Shown: in pieces, positions 29,769 through 37,740 of the stretch
How the letters are laid out: every line of letters begins with the position of its first letter
Position numbering within the stretch: position 1 is the stretch's first letter
DNA from: Mariniblastus sp.
Lineage (GTDB): Bacteria > Planctomycetota > Planctomycetia > Pirellulales > Pirellulaceae
Assembly: GCA_022447555.1 (NCBI GenBank)
Contig: JAKVBF010000009.1
Coordinates: 115,748 to 179,747 of the forward strand
Direction of reading: 5' to 3'
DNA: 64,000 bases
Notes under the pieces: generated by a model
The model's database searches: none
What the model was told of the DNA's origin: nothing
Seen by the model: the letters and a program-made list of their open reading frames with translations, nothing else
Program-made: the position numbers and the translations under genes

Positions 29769-31178
29769 GTGAAGTCGTTTTCGATCGTTCAGTCAAAAAC
29801 CAATATGCGCCCTATGTTGGGACTGGCAATGCCCGCGTTGGCGGAGGAATTGCTAGTATTAATGGTGACATGGACCGATTGGTGGTTGGCTGGCCATTAC
29901 TTTCAAGCCGATGGTGATGCCACGAAAACGGCGATGTCGTTAATGGGTTATTTCATGTGGTTCGTGCCCAGTATGTTCGCAGCAATCGCGATCGGGGCGA
30001 CGGCGGTGGTGGCTCGTCTAGTGGGAAGTGGCGAAGTTGCCTCAGCTCGTAATACAGCGAATCAGGCATTTTTAATTGGCATCTTCGCCGCCTTGTTAAT
30101 CACGGCGACGGTGATTGGATTCGGTGAGCATTTTATCCATGCGATGCAATTGCGTGGGGAAGCGGCCGGGTTTGCACGTGAATATATGGAAATCGTTCTT
30201 TTCTCGATTCCGTTTGTCATGTGCACGCAAGTCGGTGCTGCCTGTTTGCGCGGAGCGGGCGACACCGTGACAGGTTTTGTTGCGAAGTCCGTCGTGGTCG
30301 TATTCAATATTTTGATCAGTACTTCTTTGGTGACGGGGTGGGGGCCTTTTCCGGAAATCGGCTGGAAGGGGCTGGCCGTTGGTACGGCGGTCGGGCATTG
30401 CGTGGGCGGTTTGATTATTCTTTCGACTCTGATGGTTGGCCGGGCAGGCCTGCAGTTGCGTTTCCGCTGGATGCGCGCAAATTGGGATTTGATTTGGAAA
30501 ATTTTTAGAATTGGTTTGCCTGGCGGATTTGACATCGCCACCATACTGTTGAGCCAGATGCTCTTCTTAGCAATCATTAACAGTTTGGGCAATGCTCAGG
30601 CCGCAGCACATGGTTTGGCTGTTCAAATTGAGGCCTGTTGTTTTTTGTCGGGAGCCGCTTTTCAGGTAGCTGCCGCAACGATGGCCGGACAATTCTTAGG
30701 TGCGGGGCTTCCAAGTAGGGCGACCAGTAGCGTCTTGCTATGTTTTAAAATGGGGGCGCTGCTAATGTGCGCCTTTGCCGTGTTGCTTTTTTACAAGGGC
30801 GATTGGTTCGCCTACTTCTTTACCGGTAATTGGGAGGATCCAACAACTCAGCTCACTGCCGAATTATTGCAGATCGTAGCAGTTGTGATGCCATGTTTGG
30901 CGGCGACGATGATCTTCAGTGGTGGGTTTCGAGGGGCCGGCGATACGATTTGGCCGTTGCTCATTACGGCAGTTGGTTTCTTTCTTATTCGCATCCCTTT
31001 GGCTCTCTATTTATGCCTTGGCGAAATCTCGTGGTTAGAGTTTGAGGGGCAGTCTGTCCGAGGTTTAGATTGGGGCATTCAGGGTGCTTGGTATGCGATG
31101 GCCGTCGATATCATCTTTCGTAGTTTGCTTATTACAGGCCGTTTCATCCAAGGCGGCTGGCGAAAAGTACGGATCTGA
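29769..31178 (+). CDS. MATE family efflux transporter
   Basis: Inner-membrane protein of 469 residues from a GTG start (AGTAGG upstream) with about twelve hydrophobic segments in two similar halves, the MATE architecture. The first bundle has LAMPALAEELLVLMVTWTDWWLAG; GATAVVARLVGSG and QVGAACLRGAGDTV are family-typical, and FSGGFRGAGDTIWPLL repeats the latter in the second half. Substrates of MATE carriers are cationic drugs or metabolites exchanged for Na+ or H+. Substrate not assignable. Confidence 0.92.
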   Translation: MKSFSIVQSKTNMRPMLGLAMPALAEELLVLMVTWTDWWLAGHYFQADGDATKTAMSLMGYFMWFVPSMFAAIAIGATAVVARLVGSGEVASARNTANQAFLIGIFAALLITATVIGFGEHFIHAMQLRGEAAGFAREYMEIVLFSIPFVMCTQVGAACLRGAGDTVTGFVAKSVVVVFNILISTSLVTGWGPFPEIGWKGLAVGTAVGHCVGGLIILSTLMVGRAGLQLRFRWMRANWDLIWKIFRIGLPGGFDIATILLSQMLFLAIINSLGNAQAAAHGLAVQIEACCFLSGAAFQVAAATMAGQFLGAGLPSRATSSVLLCFKMGALLMCAFAVLLFYKGDWFAYFFTGNWEDPTTQLTAELLQIVAVVMPCLAATMIFSGGFRGAGDTIWPLLITAVGFFLIRIPLALYLCLGEISWLEFEGQSVRGLDWGIQGAWYAMAVDIIFRSLLITGRFIQGGWRKVRI

Positions 31179-31199
31179 GAGTCTGCAGGAAATCGCTAT

Positions 31200-31751
31200 T
31201 TACGAGGTCATTTCCGAAGTTTGGTTGGCCTGTAATTGAGCCTCGTATTGCTGAACTACAGGCCGGCACATAATGCGAGGGTTCACCTGGGGCCGTTTTC
31301 TGAGCATGCAGTCTTGAGCTTCCTGCGCTGAAAGTCCTTTATTCTTCATTAACCAACAGGCCACCACAGTGGCGCTTCGCCCACGACCTGCTTTACAATG
31401 AACGTAGACCTTATGGCCCTTGGCGATTTCCTGATCCATGTAATCGACTGCAGTTTCGATAGTGGCCAAACTAGGGTGAGTGAAATCGACGGTGGGGACC
31501 CTCAGTTGATCAATGTCATAGTGGTGATATTGTTCGGTGGGGCCTGGGTATTCGGCGCAGGTGTTAACCACGGCCTTGACCCCCATTTCATGAAGCTGTG
31601 GGACGTCTTTTGCGAAGGGATAAGCGCCTAAGATGACTTGCTCGTCAACGGTGTCCCACCAGTTTCGGACCTTTAAAATACGGCCCAGTAGCATGTTCCA
31701 CCCTAGCGTCGGGTAAGCCAGTAGTTTTGCTTTCAAGACGGGCCAGCTCAA
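31200..31751 (-). CDS. PTPMT1-like dual-specificity phosphatase, probable phosphatidylglycerophosphate phosphatase
   Basis: Protein of 183 residues from the TTG at 31751, chosen because it overlaps the preceding stop as TTGA and has GGGAGA eight bases upstream; the frame is open to 31793. The P-loop HCKAGRGRSAT contains catalytic Cys119 and Arg125, and VRNWWDTVDEQVILGAYP with VPTVDFTHPSLATIE matches the PTPMT1 subfamily better than protein-directed phosphatases. PTPMT1 enzymes dephosphorylate phosphatidylglycerol phosphate in cardiolipin synthesis, and a membrane-related role is therefore likely. Coupled to the unknown gene upstream. Confidence 0.85.
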   Translation of the reverse strand: MSWPVLKAKLLAYPTLGWNMLLGRILKVRNWWDTVDEQVILGAYPFAKDVPQLHEMGVKAVVNTCAEYPGPTEQYHHYDIDQLRVPTVDFTHPSLATIETAVDYMDQEIAKGHKVYVHCKAGRGRSATVVACWLMKNKGLSAQEAQDCMLRKRPQVNPRIMCRPVVQQYEAQLQANQTSEMTS

Positions 31752-32563
31752 GAGATTTCTCCCGCACCGGGCTGAGAAATCCAGTCGAGACAAAAAGCTG
31801 TCAGCTCCTCTAGCTCAAGCATCCTGTCGGTGGCGACCCACAAGGACTCGGTTAAGGAACAGCCTGGCAACCCCGCCCACAGATCGACCGCTGTTTGAAA
31901 CGAAGGTTCATCGATTGCATTGAGTTCCACGGCATTGCCGAGCGATAGAGCCAGACGGCAGCTCGCTAGGCTCAGTCGCTTGTGGATTGTGTCGAAATCG
32001 AGTTCCCGCGGTAATTGTGCTTGTAATGCAAAGAACGTCGCGATGTAGGCGGGTCTCATCACTTCGGGGATGAATGGATTTGTGTCATGGAGAGAGGCGG
32101 CGAAGACGGCGGCTGAGTATTTTTTCCCCAGTAGCATATGCGCCGGCCGCCCTGCGGTGCTTTGCAGAGGAATCGTGGTCCACAGATCCAGCAAAACCAG
32201 ATTGAATAATGGGCAGTAATCCTCCAAAAGACCCAGCAGTCCAGGTCCCCGAATCAACCAATGGTGCTTCAGTTGGCTGGTTCGCAAAGAGACTTCGTTG
32301 TTGATTTGTTCCAGCACCGGTTGGGCGACACCTGCAAACAATTCGGGCAACCGGTTTGTGGCAACTAACGGCTCCAGTGCGTCTACAAATTGATGGCTAC
32401 TGGAGAGGTCATCTTGGGTAATTCCAAGATCAGTTGCGTTATTTAAAACCTGGGGCAAAACCGCTTGCCACTCAGGGGGCAAGGTGACCGAGTTCGCCTG
32501 CGTGTTAAAAAGGAACTTGGCAAAGGTTGCTGCAGGTGAAATACGCCAGTTAATTTGTTCCAT
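31748..32563 (-). CDS. Unknown protein coupled to the PTPMT1-like phosphatase
   Basis: Protein of 271 residues, mostly helical, with no signal peptide or clear membrane segment. It begins MEQINWRISPAATFAKFLFN and carries the stretches LLDLWTTIPLQSTAGRP and LPRELDFDTIHKRLSLASCRLAL, neither recognised. The stop overlaps the start of the phosphatase gene (TTGA), so the two proteins are probably translated together and may act together. Likely a lineage-restricted planctomycete protein. Confidence 0.75.
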   Translation of the reverse strand: MEQINWRISPAATFAKFLFNTQANSVTLPPEWQAVLPQVLNNATDLGITQDDLSSSHQFVDALEPLVATNRLPELFAGVAQPVLEQINNEVSLRTSQLKHHWLIRGPGLLGLLEDYCPLFNLVLLDLWTTIPLQSTAGRPAHMLLGKKYSAAVFAASLHDTNPFIPEVMRPAYIATFFALQAQLPRELDFDTIHKRLSLASCRLALSLGNAVELNAIDEPSFQTAVDLWAGLPGCSLTESLWVATDRMLELEELTAFCLDWISQPGAGEIS

Positions 32564-32732
32564 TTTCGAGGTGACCGAATAACGCTAGACGTCGTATAAG
32601 ACCGAGTTTCCAAAGCCGAGCCAATTGACGGCGATGGGTGAATCGGGATGATAACATAATCTCAAATTGAGGTTAACTTCGTTAATCGAATATTTGCACT
32701 TCTGAACTCTACAGTCTGGCCGCTTTCACGGG

Positions 32733-34718
32733 ATGTCTGAGCCGAAAAAAAAATGGTCGATTGATGACGCTGCGGAGCTTTACGGTCTCGAGCGGTGGGG
32801 TTGCGGCTATTTTGGTGTCGATGCGACAGGCTGCCTAACGGTGAATCCTTCGGGGAAACCGGCGAACGGTTCGGTGCGGCTAAAAGATATTGTCGACTTG
32901 GCGGCGGGGCATGACTTGGCGGCCCCCCTGATGATTCGGTTCCCCGAGTTGATTCAGCAACGTGCTGCCGAGCTGCACGCGGCCTTTGATCAGGCCATAC
33001 AGGATTTCCGCTACGGCGGTACCTATCGTTGTTTTTATCCGGTTAAAGTGAATCAGCATTCACAAGTTGTCGCGGCAGCCATGCGGGCGGTGGCCCGGTC
33101 GGGTGGAGGTCTGGAGACCGGTAGTAAAGCGGAACTTTTGGCGGCCATTACCACGACCGATACCCCGATCCCTGTGTTATGCAACGGATTCAAAGACAAA
33201 GATGTTGTTGAAATGGCTGTACGGGCTTCTCAGTTGGGCCGTCCGATGACGATCATTATCGAAAAGCCTGCTGAAATTGACTTAGTCTTAGAATGTGTGG
33301 CTCGATTAAATGTACGTCCTGACATTGGGATTCGCGTGAAGTTGACGGCGCGAACGGGTGGGCACTGGCAAGCGTCGGGAGGTGGCAAATCGAAATTTGG
33401 TTTGACGATCCCGCAGCTCAATTTGGCGATTTCTCGGTTGCGTGAAAATGGGCTGATCGATCATCTGCGATTATTACATTTTCATCCCGGAAGTCAGATT
33501 ACGAATGTTCGCAAAATCAAATCATCGTTGATCGAGGTGGCGCGGATTTACGCAGGACTAATACAGCAAGGCGTACCCCTAAAGACGATTGATGTCGGGG
33601 GTGGATTGGCTGTCGATTACACGGGTTTGCAGAATAGCGACTCATCCAGCATGAACTACACCTTGGCTGAGTACGCCAATGACGTGATTCACTACATCCA
33701 GACGATCTGTGACGAATCTGCAGTTGCGCACCCCGATATCATTTCCGAGAGTGGCCGCGCACTGGTGGCTCATCATAGTCTGTTGGTGGTCCCGGTGATG
33801 GGTACGTCGCATGTGGCTGCCGAGCATTCGATTGATTTGGAGGCGATCAAGATAGAAGACGTGGCTCCCCTAAAAGAGCTTCAGGAAATCTATGAAGCCA
33901 TCAACATTAACAATTTGGCAGAGGACTTTCACGACGCTCAGAATGCCATCGAACTCGCGTTGACATTATTTTCGGCTGGTGTTTTGACTCTCGAGCAGCG
34001 TGCCCTCGCAGAGCGATTAGGTTGGTCAATCTATAATCGGATCAACGAACAAATCGATCGTCTCGAGTTCATCCCACGAGAATTAGAAGAGCTGAAGCAC
34101 CAGCTGGCGGATACCTATTTTGGGAATTTTTCGGTTTTCCAGGCCTTGCCTGACAGCTGGGCACTGAATCAGGTTTTCCCCGTGGTGCCCATCCATCGGT
34201 TGGAGGAACGGCCCACAAGGTATGGGGTTCTAAGTGATATTACCTGTGATTCGGATGGATCAATCGATTGTTTTGTGGCAGCCGGATCGCAACAGAAGAC
34301 ATTGCCATTGCACAGTTGCGACGCTGATCATTCTGAACCTTACCTGTTGGGGATATTTTTGACCGGCGCTTATCAGGAAGCCTTAGGTGACGAACATAAC
34401 CTGCTCGGCAAATTCAACGTGGTAAATTACCACGGTCCCGATCATGTCGATTTTGTTCCAGGTTCCAGCCTATTAACCGTCCTTCAACAGGTTAATCATT
34501 CCCCCAATAAGATGGCGAATGAGATTTCCCGAGCCATCGATCACGCTGTTCAATCGGGGGTCATCGAACTTGGTGTTGGCCAAGATATTTTACAATTTTT
34601 TGATGTGATCAAGAATCGATATACCTATCTTGCGAGTGCTCCATCGGAAAACTTAGAATCCAAGCCGCCGGCATGGCACGTCTCGGCACAGACTCGAACG
34701 GCTCGGCAGGTGAGGTAG
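32733..34718 (+). CDS. speA: Biosynthetic arginine decarboxylase SpeA
   Basis: PLP-dependent enzyme of 661 residues that converts arginine to agmatine for polyamine synthesis. The N-terminus (IDDAAELYGLERWGCGYFGV) is typical. The PLP lysine is Lys105 in CFYPVKVNQHSQVV, and RVKLTARTGGHWQ, SKFGLTI, LHFHPGSQ and IDVGGGLAVDY are the PLP phosphate and barrel motifs. SESGRALVAHHS and CDSDGSID supply the substrate cysteine and acid. Full length, comparable with E. coli SpeA (658). It starts with ATG after CACGGG. Confidence 0.96.
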   Translation: MSEPKKKWSIDDAAELYGLERWGCGYFGVDATGCLTVNPSGKPANGSVRLKDIVDLAAGHDLAAPLMIRFPELIQQRAAELHAAFDQAIQDFRYGGTYRCFYPVKVNQHSQVVAAAMRAVARSGGGLETGSKAELLAAITTTDTPIPVLCNGFKDKDVVEMAVRASQLGRPMTIIIEKPAEIDLVLECVARLNVRPDIGIRVKLTARTGGHWQASGGGKSKFGLTIPQLNLAISRLRENGLIDHLRLLHFHPGSQITNVRKIKSSLIEVARIYAGLIQQGVPLKTIDVGGGLAVDYTGLQNSDSSSMNYTLAEYANDVIHYIQTICDESAVAHPDIISESGRALVAHHSLLVVPVMGTSHVAAEHSIDLEAIKIEDVAPLKELQEIYEAININNLAEDFHDAQNAIELALTLFSAGVLTLEQRALAERLGWSIYNRINEQIDRLEFIPRELEELKHQLADTYFGNFSVFQALPDSWALNQVFPVVPIHRLEERPTRYGVLSDITCDSDGSIDCFVAAGSQQKTLPLHSCDADHSEPYLLGIFLTGAYQEALGDEHNLLGKFNVVNYHGPDHVDFVPGSSLLTVLQQVNHSPNKMANEISRAIDHAVQSGVIELGVGQDILQFFDVIKNRYTYLASAPSENLESKPPAWHVSAQTRTARQVR

Positions 34719-34875
34719 GCAAAAGGGCGCGGTATGGCCCGCTTGGCAGAGTGAAAGCAGTTGACATAATACTCCTTTGCCGCTCAGCACTCTTCTGATG
34801 GCGTCGCCGTAAGCGCCTAAGTTGGTGGTTCTCGCTGATCTTTTCAGCGTTTTTGTTTTCAAGGAACAGTTCTTT

Positions 34876-35931
34876 ATGTCGGATTCACTTCGCTCATTGA
34901 TTGATTGCGGGACAAAACTTTGGCTCGACAGCATTGACCCTGATCTCGTCATCGAAAATCGCACTTTGGGTGCCACCGGGGCTACTTCGAATCCGATCAT
35001 TATTGCGGATTTGATCAAAACAGGCCGATTCGACGATCGAATTCAGGAATTGGTCGGAAAAGGGAAAGAGGATGATGAAATTGCATGGTCCATGACGGAT
35101 CAATTGGTTCGCGACGCCCAAAGTGTGTTTCAGGACGTTTGGCAGGGGACGCAGGGGAATGACGGCTACGTAAGTTTCGAGTTGGATCCTTTGCTTGAGG
35201 ATCCCGAACGAAACATGCCGCACGAGCGACGGGTCAGCCACTACGTCGCTCTGGCGAAGCATTGGTCTGAGGGGCACCAAAACCGGATGATCAAAGTTCC
35301 CGCGACTCCGGCTGGATTGGATGCTTTGGAAGAGCTAGTCGTTGCTGGAATCCCAGTTAATGTAACGCTCATTTTTACGATGAAACAATATCAAGACGCT
35401 CGGGATGCTTGTTGGCGGGGGGCGCAGCGGTTGGATAGCCTCGCACATTTTAAGAGTGTCTACAGTATCTTTGTATCGCGTATTGACGTTTACACGCGAA
35501 GCAAAAATCCCGGTCTTTCCGAGGCGGCTCAGGGGTTGGTGGGCACCGTTAACGCTCAACGGATTTGGGCAGATAATCAGGCATTTTGGGCTGACAAAGA
35601 TTGTCCTCTGCAGCAAGAGATTATTTTTGCCAGCACGGGAACCAAACGCGTTGAAGACAAGCCTTGGAAGTATGTTGCCGCCTTGGCCGGGAGTGACATT
35701 CAAACCAATCCGCCAAAAACAAATCAGGCGGTGGCCGAGTCGGGTGTAACCTTCATCCGAAAAGTCGACCAGATGCCATCGACAGATTTACTGAATGAAA
35801 TTGATGCGCAGGTTGATTTCCAAGACATGTACGAGATTTTAATGTCAGAAGGGATTTCCAAATTTGCAACCCCCCAGAAGCAGCTCATTGAGTTGTTGAA
35901 GAATCGCCGATCTGGAACGTCGAAGGCTTAG
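34876..35931 (+). CDS. Transaldolase family protein
   Basis: Protein of 351 residues from the ATG at 34876 (AAGGA upstream; the frame is open to 34822 but that part is unsupported). The Schiff-base lysine is Lys140 in NRMIKVPATPAGLDAL, with the strand-1 motif LWLDSID, ATSNPIIIADLI, and VNVTLIFTMKQYQDA. FVSRIDVYTRS continues the barrel. Transaldolases transfer a dihydroxyacetone unit in the pentose-phosphate pathway. The length fits a TalA/TalB-like or TalC-extended enzyme; exact subtype not determined. Confidence 0.88.
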   Translation: MSDSLRSLIDCGTKLWLDSIDPDLVIENRTLGATGATSNPIIIADLIKTGRFDDRIQELVGKGKEDDEIAWSMTDQLVRDAQSVFQDVWQGTQGNDGYVSFELDPLLEDPERNMPHERRVSHYVALAKHWSEGHQNRMIKVPATPAGLDALEELVVAGIPVNVTLIFTMKQYQDARDACWRGAQRLDSLAHFKSVYSIFVSRIDVYTRSKNPGLSEAAQGLVGTVNAQRIWADNQAFWADKDCPLQQEIIFASTGTKRVEDKPWKYVAALAGSDIQTNPPKTNQAVAESGVTFIRKVDQMPSTDLLNEIDAQVDFQDMYEILMSEGISKFATPQKQLIELLKNRRSGTSKA

Positions 35932-35989
35932 AACGGGCGAGGAATTGGGAGAGCAGGGTGTCGGTGGTCTTTCTTTTGAAGCCGCGCAT

Positions 35990-36051
35990 AAAAAAAGCCC
36001 TCGGCACGTTGGATCCCAGGGGGGCTAAGGATTCCTCAGTAGTCCGAGAGC
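35990..36051 (-). terminator. Branched terminator of a minus-strand transcript
   Basis: On the minus strand an outer stem (GCTCTCGG with CCGAGGGC, 36044-36051 and 35997-36004) encloses an inner hairpin (CTGAGG-AAT-CCTTAG, 36025-36039) and is followed by seven T residues (35990-35996). The single imperfect pair in each stem is a G-U on the minus strand but an A-C clash on the plus strand, which marks the minus strand as the transcribed one. No coding gene precedes it on that strand. Confidence 0.6.
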
Positions 36052-36066
36052 GATTGGTCGAAAGTC

Positions 36067-36090
36067 GATTGTGACATCCTTGTCACAATC
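36067..36090. repeat. Perfect 10-bp inverted repeat
   Basis: GATTGTGACA and its exact complement TGTCACAATC flank a TCCT loop. It sits between two terminator-like structures. It could be a hairpin in the minus-strand RNA or a protein-binding operator. Confidence 0.7.
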
Positions 36091-36111
36091 ATCTCTCAAT
36101 TTTCCTCTTCG

Positions 36112-36240
36112 AAAAAATCAAGTTTGAAACCCATCCGTGGGTTTCAGGCTTGACGCGGTTCGCCGGGCATTTGCTCGGATGTGAACCAACGAAGCGAAAA
36201 AAATATGGTTTCGAGTGGTAACTCGATAGCCAGTTTGTTT
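36112..36240 (-). ncRNA. Candidate small RNA with two hairpins and terminator
   Basis: Reading the minus strand from about 36240, a hairpin (TCGAGT-loop-ACTCGA, 36211-36226, extended by GGC/GCC) is followed by an unstructured T-rich stretch and then by a long hairpin (36118-36152: CAAG, an asymmetric interior, GAAACCCA paired with TGGGTTTC) immediately followed by TTTTTT at 36112-36117. This is the shape of a short intrinsically terminated RNA of about 130 nt. A possible promoter has TTGACC at 36275-36280 and CATAAT at 36254-36259, but the 15-base spacer is short. No open frame is convincing. Function unknown. Confidence 0.5.
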
Positions 36241-36253
36241 CGATGAGTGGCAA

Positions 36254-36280
36254 ATTATGAAAACACGTTTGAGCGGTCAA
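36254..36280 (-). promoter_or_regulatory. Possible promoter of the candidate small RNA
   Basis: Minus-strand TTGACC (-35) and CATAAT (-10) are separated by 15 bases, two short of optimal. It would start an RNA near 36245, just ahead of the first hairpin. Confidence 0.3.
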
Positions 36281-36565
36281 TAGATGTTTTTAAAAACTTT
36301 GTTTTGGTTGACGAAGCATTCAAATTAAGCTCGAATTTATCGGTAAAATGAATGTTTCAAAGCTCGTAGGACGTCAGTGCTGGTGCTATCACTTAAGGTG
36401 CATGTTGCTGACTTCTGCGGAATCGATGCTGAGGATATTTGGATTGACATGGGACGTTAGCTTCGCACGGTTTAGTTTGCGGTTTTTTAAGGGCTACATC
36501 CTTTTGCCGATGAGGTGCAGACAGACTGATGTTGGACCATTTTTAATAGGAAAAATTTTGAGCTT
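36281..36565 (+). other. Upstream region of the DUF218-like gene
   Basis: About 285 bases without a supported gene; the open frame of 73 codons at 36348-36569 has no family and overlaps the next start. It probably contains the promoter of the gene at 36566. Confidence 0.3.
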
Positions 36566-37309
36566 ATGAAAACCGGCGTTTTGGTGCATGGCTGTAATTT
36601 GCATATTGAAAACTGGCGATACGTGGCGTGGGGCGATCCGCCTCACGAGCTTGGGCGAATCCCGCAGGGGATTCTGACGGCGCTCGAAATGGATGCGTCG
36701 GTGATTGTTTTCGGGACTGGAGCCTCAGAAAAAACGTTTCATATGGGTGAGTCTGATAAAACAGGCCAGTCCCTCGCGGAAGGTGAATACTCTTTAGAAT
36801 ATTTAAAGACCCATTTTGTTGAGTTGGCAAACTTTGAGCCGCTCAAAGCTCATTTTGAAACCAACAGTGAGACGAGTTTACGGGAGTGGGTCATGTCGCG
36901 TCTCGAATTGGATCTTGAATCGATGAATACGGTGGAAGAGCTCGGCAACGGTGGAGAGATTTTTAGTCGCCACGGGGTAGAGCGGGTCGTGCTTGTTTCG
37001 AGCCCTTCACACATCGTCAGGTGCTTACGGGATGCGGCGTCCATTTTTCACAGGGACGATGATCGATTTTCCGAATACCGATTTAGGATTTTTGCGAATC
37101 CAAGTTACACTTGCTACGAAGGGACCGATCCCGACGACGTGGTGGTGGTGGAACCACCCCACAGACCAGACCGACATGTCGTTCCCACCCATCGGCGCAT
37201 CCAGAGGATGATGATGCTCCAAAAACTGCCTTATGAGGATGTCGTTGAATTGATTCAGGAATTTGATGATCTATTACAGAAATTTGAAAATCGATTTCAT
37301 AGCGGTTGA
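36566..37309 (+). CDS. DUF218/YdcF-like protein
   Basis: Protein of 247 residues starting MKTGVLVHGCNLHIENW. The first part reads like the strand-loop of DUF218 (SanA/YdcF-type) proteins: a hydrophobic strand VLVHG, RIPQGILTALEM and VIVFGTGASE. The second half has VERVVLVSSPSHIVRCLRDA, matching the family consensus (Val-x-x-Ser-Pro-x-His-x-x-Arg-Ala) with a Ser/His pair often conserved in the active-site region. It lacks the usual N-terminal membrane helices. YdcF binds S-adenosylmethionine in vitro, but the cellular role of the family is uncertain. Family call moderate. Confidence 0.6.
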   Translation: MKTGVLVHGCNLHIENWRYVAWGDPPHELGRIPQGILTALEMDASVIVFGTGASEKTFHMGESDKTGQSLAEGEYSLEYLKTHFVELANFEPLKAHFETNSETSLREWVMSRLELDLESMNTVEELGNGGEIFSRHGVERVVLVSSPSHIVRCLRDAASIFHRDDDRFSEYRFRIFANPSYTCYEGTDPDDVVVVEPPHRPDRHVVPTHRRIQRMMMLQKLPYEDVVELIQEFDDLLQKFENRFHSG

Positions 37310-37740
37310 TGAATCGGTACGGCAAGAAAAGAGGGAGGCGTGTCCCTGCCGACGCTGGGGTAAACGTTAATTCGTTTCGGATTGTGGCTGTCAACCTGTC
37401 GCCGAGAGCGTTCAAAAAACTATTATTTAGTTAATAGAACCATCCGTTTGACGGGGGAATGTCTTGCTGGAATCGAGTTGCGATTCCTGAGAAATGCGGG
37501 CGGTTTTTCCGGCCTTAGGGTTTGGCTTTCTAAACTAAGCGGGTCGAAGAATGGGCTTCATATAAGTATGAATTAAAAAATTCAATCAGGAATGGGCGCA
37601 TTTTGAGGTGCAAGGCGTAAAATTTAAATAAGGAACGCAATTTTTGTCGGTGGTTTGCCGACATCCGTAATCGATCTGGGAATTAAAATAGTTTAACATT
37701 CTTATAAGTAGCATCACGAAATCATTTAATCGGAAGACCC
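37310..37740 (+). other. Upstream region of the PSCyt/DUF1549 gene
   Basis: About 430 bases with no supported gene. It becomes AT-rich from 37560 on. A short hairpin (TGTCGG/CCGACA, 37645-37663) lies about 80 bases before the start codon and could be a regulatory element, but it has no T-run. Confidence 0.35.

Noticed and set aside
37645..37663. Hairpin upstream of the PSCyt/DUF1549 gene as a terminator
   Set aside because: The T-run lies on the wrong side, so it cannot be an intrinsic terminator in either direction.
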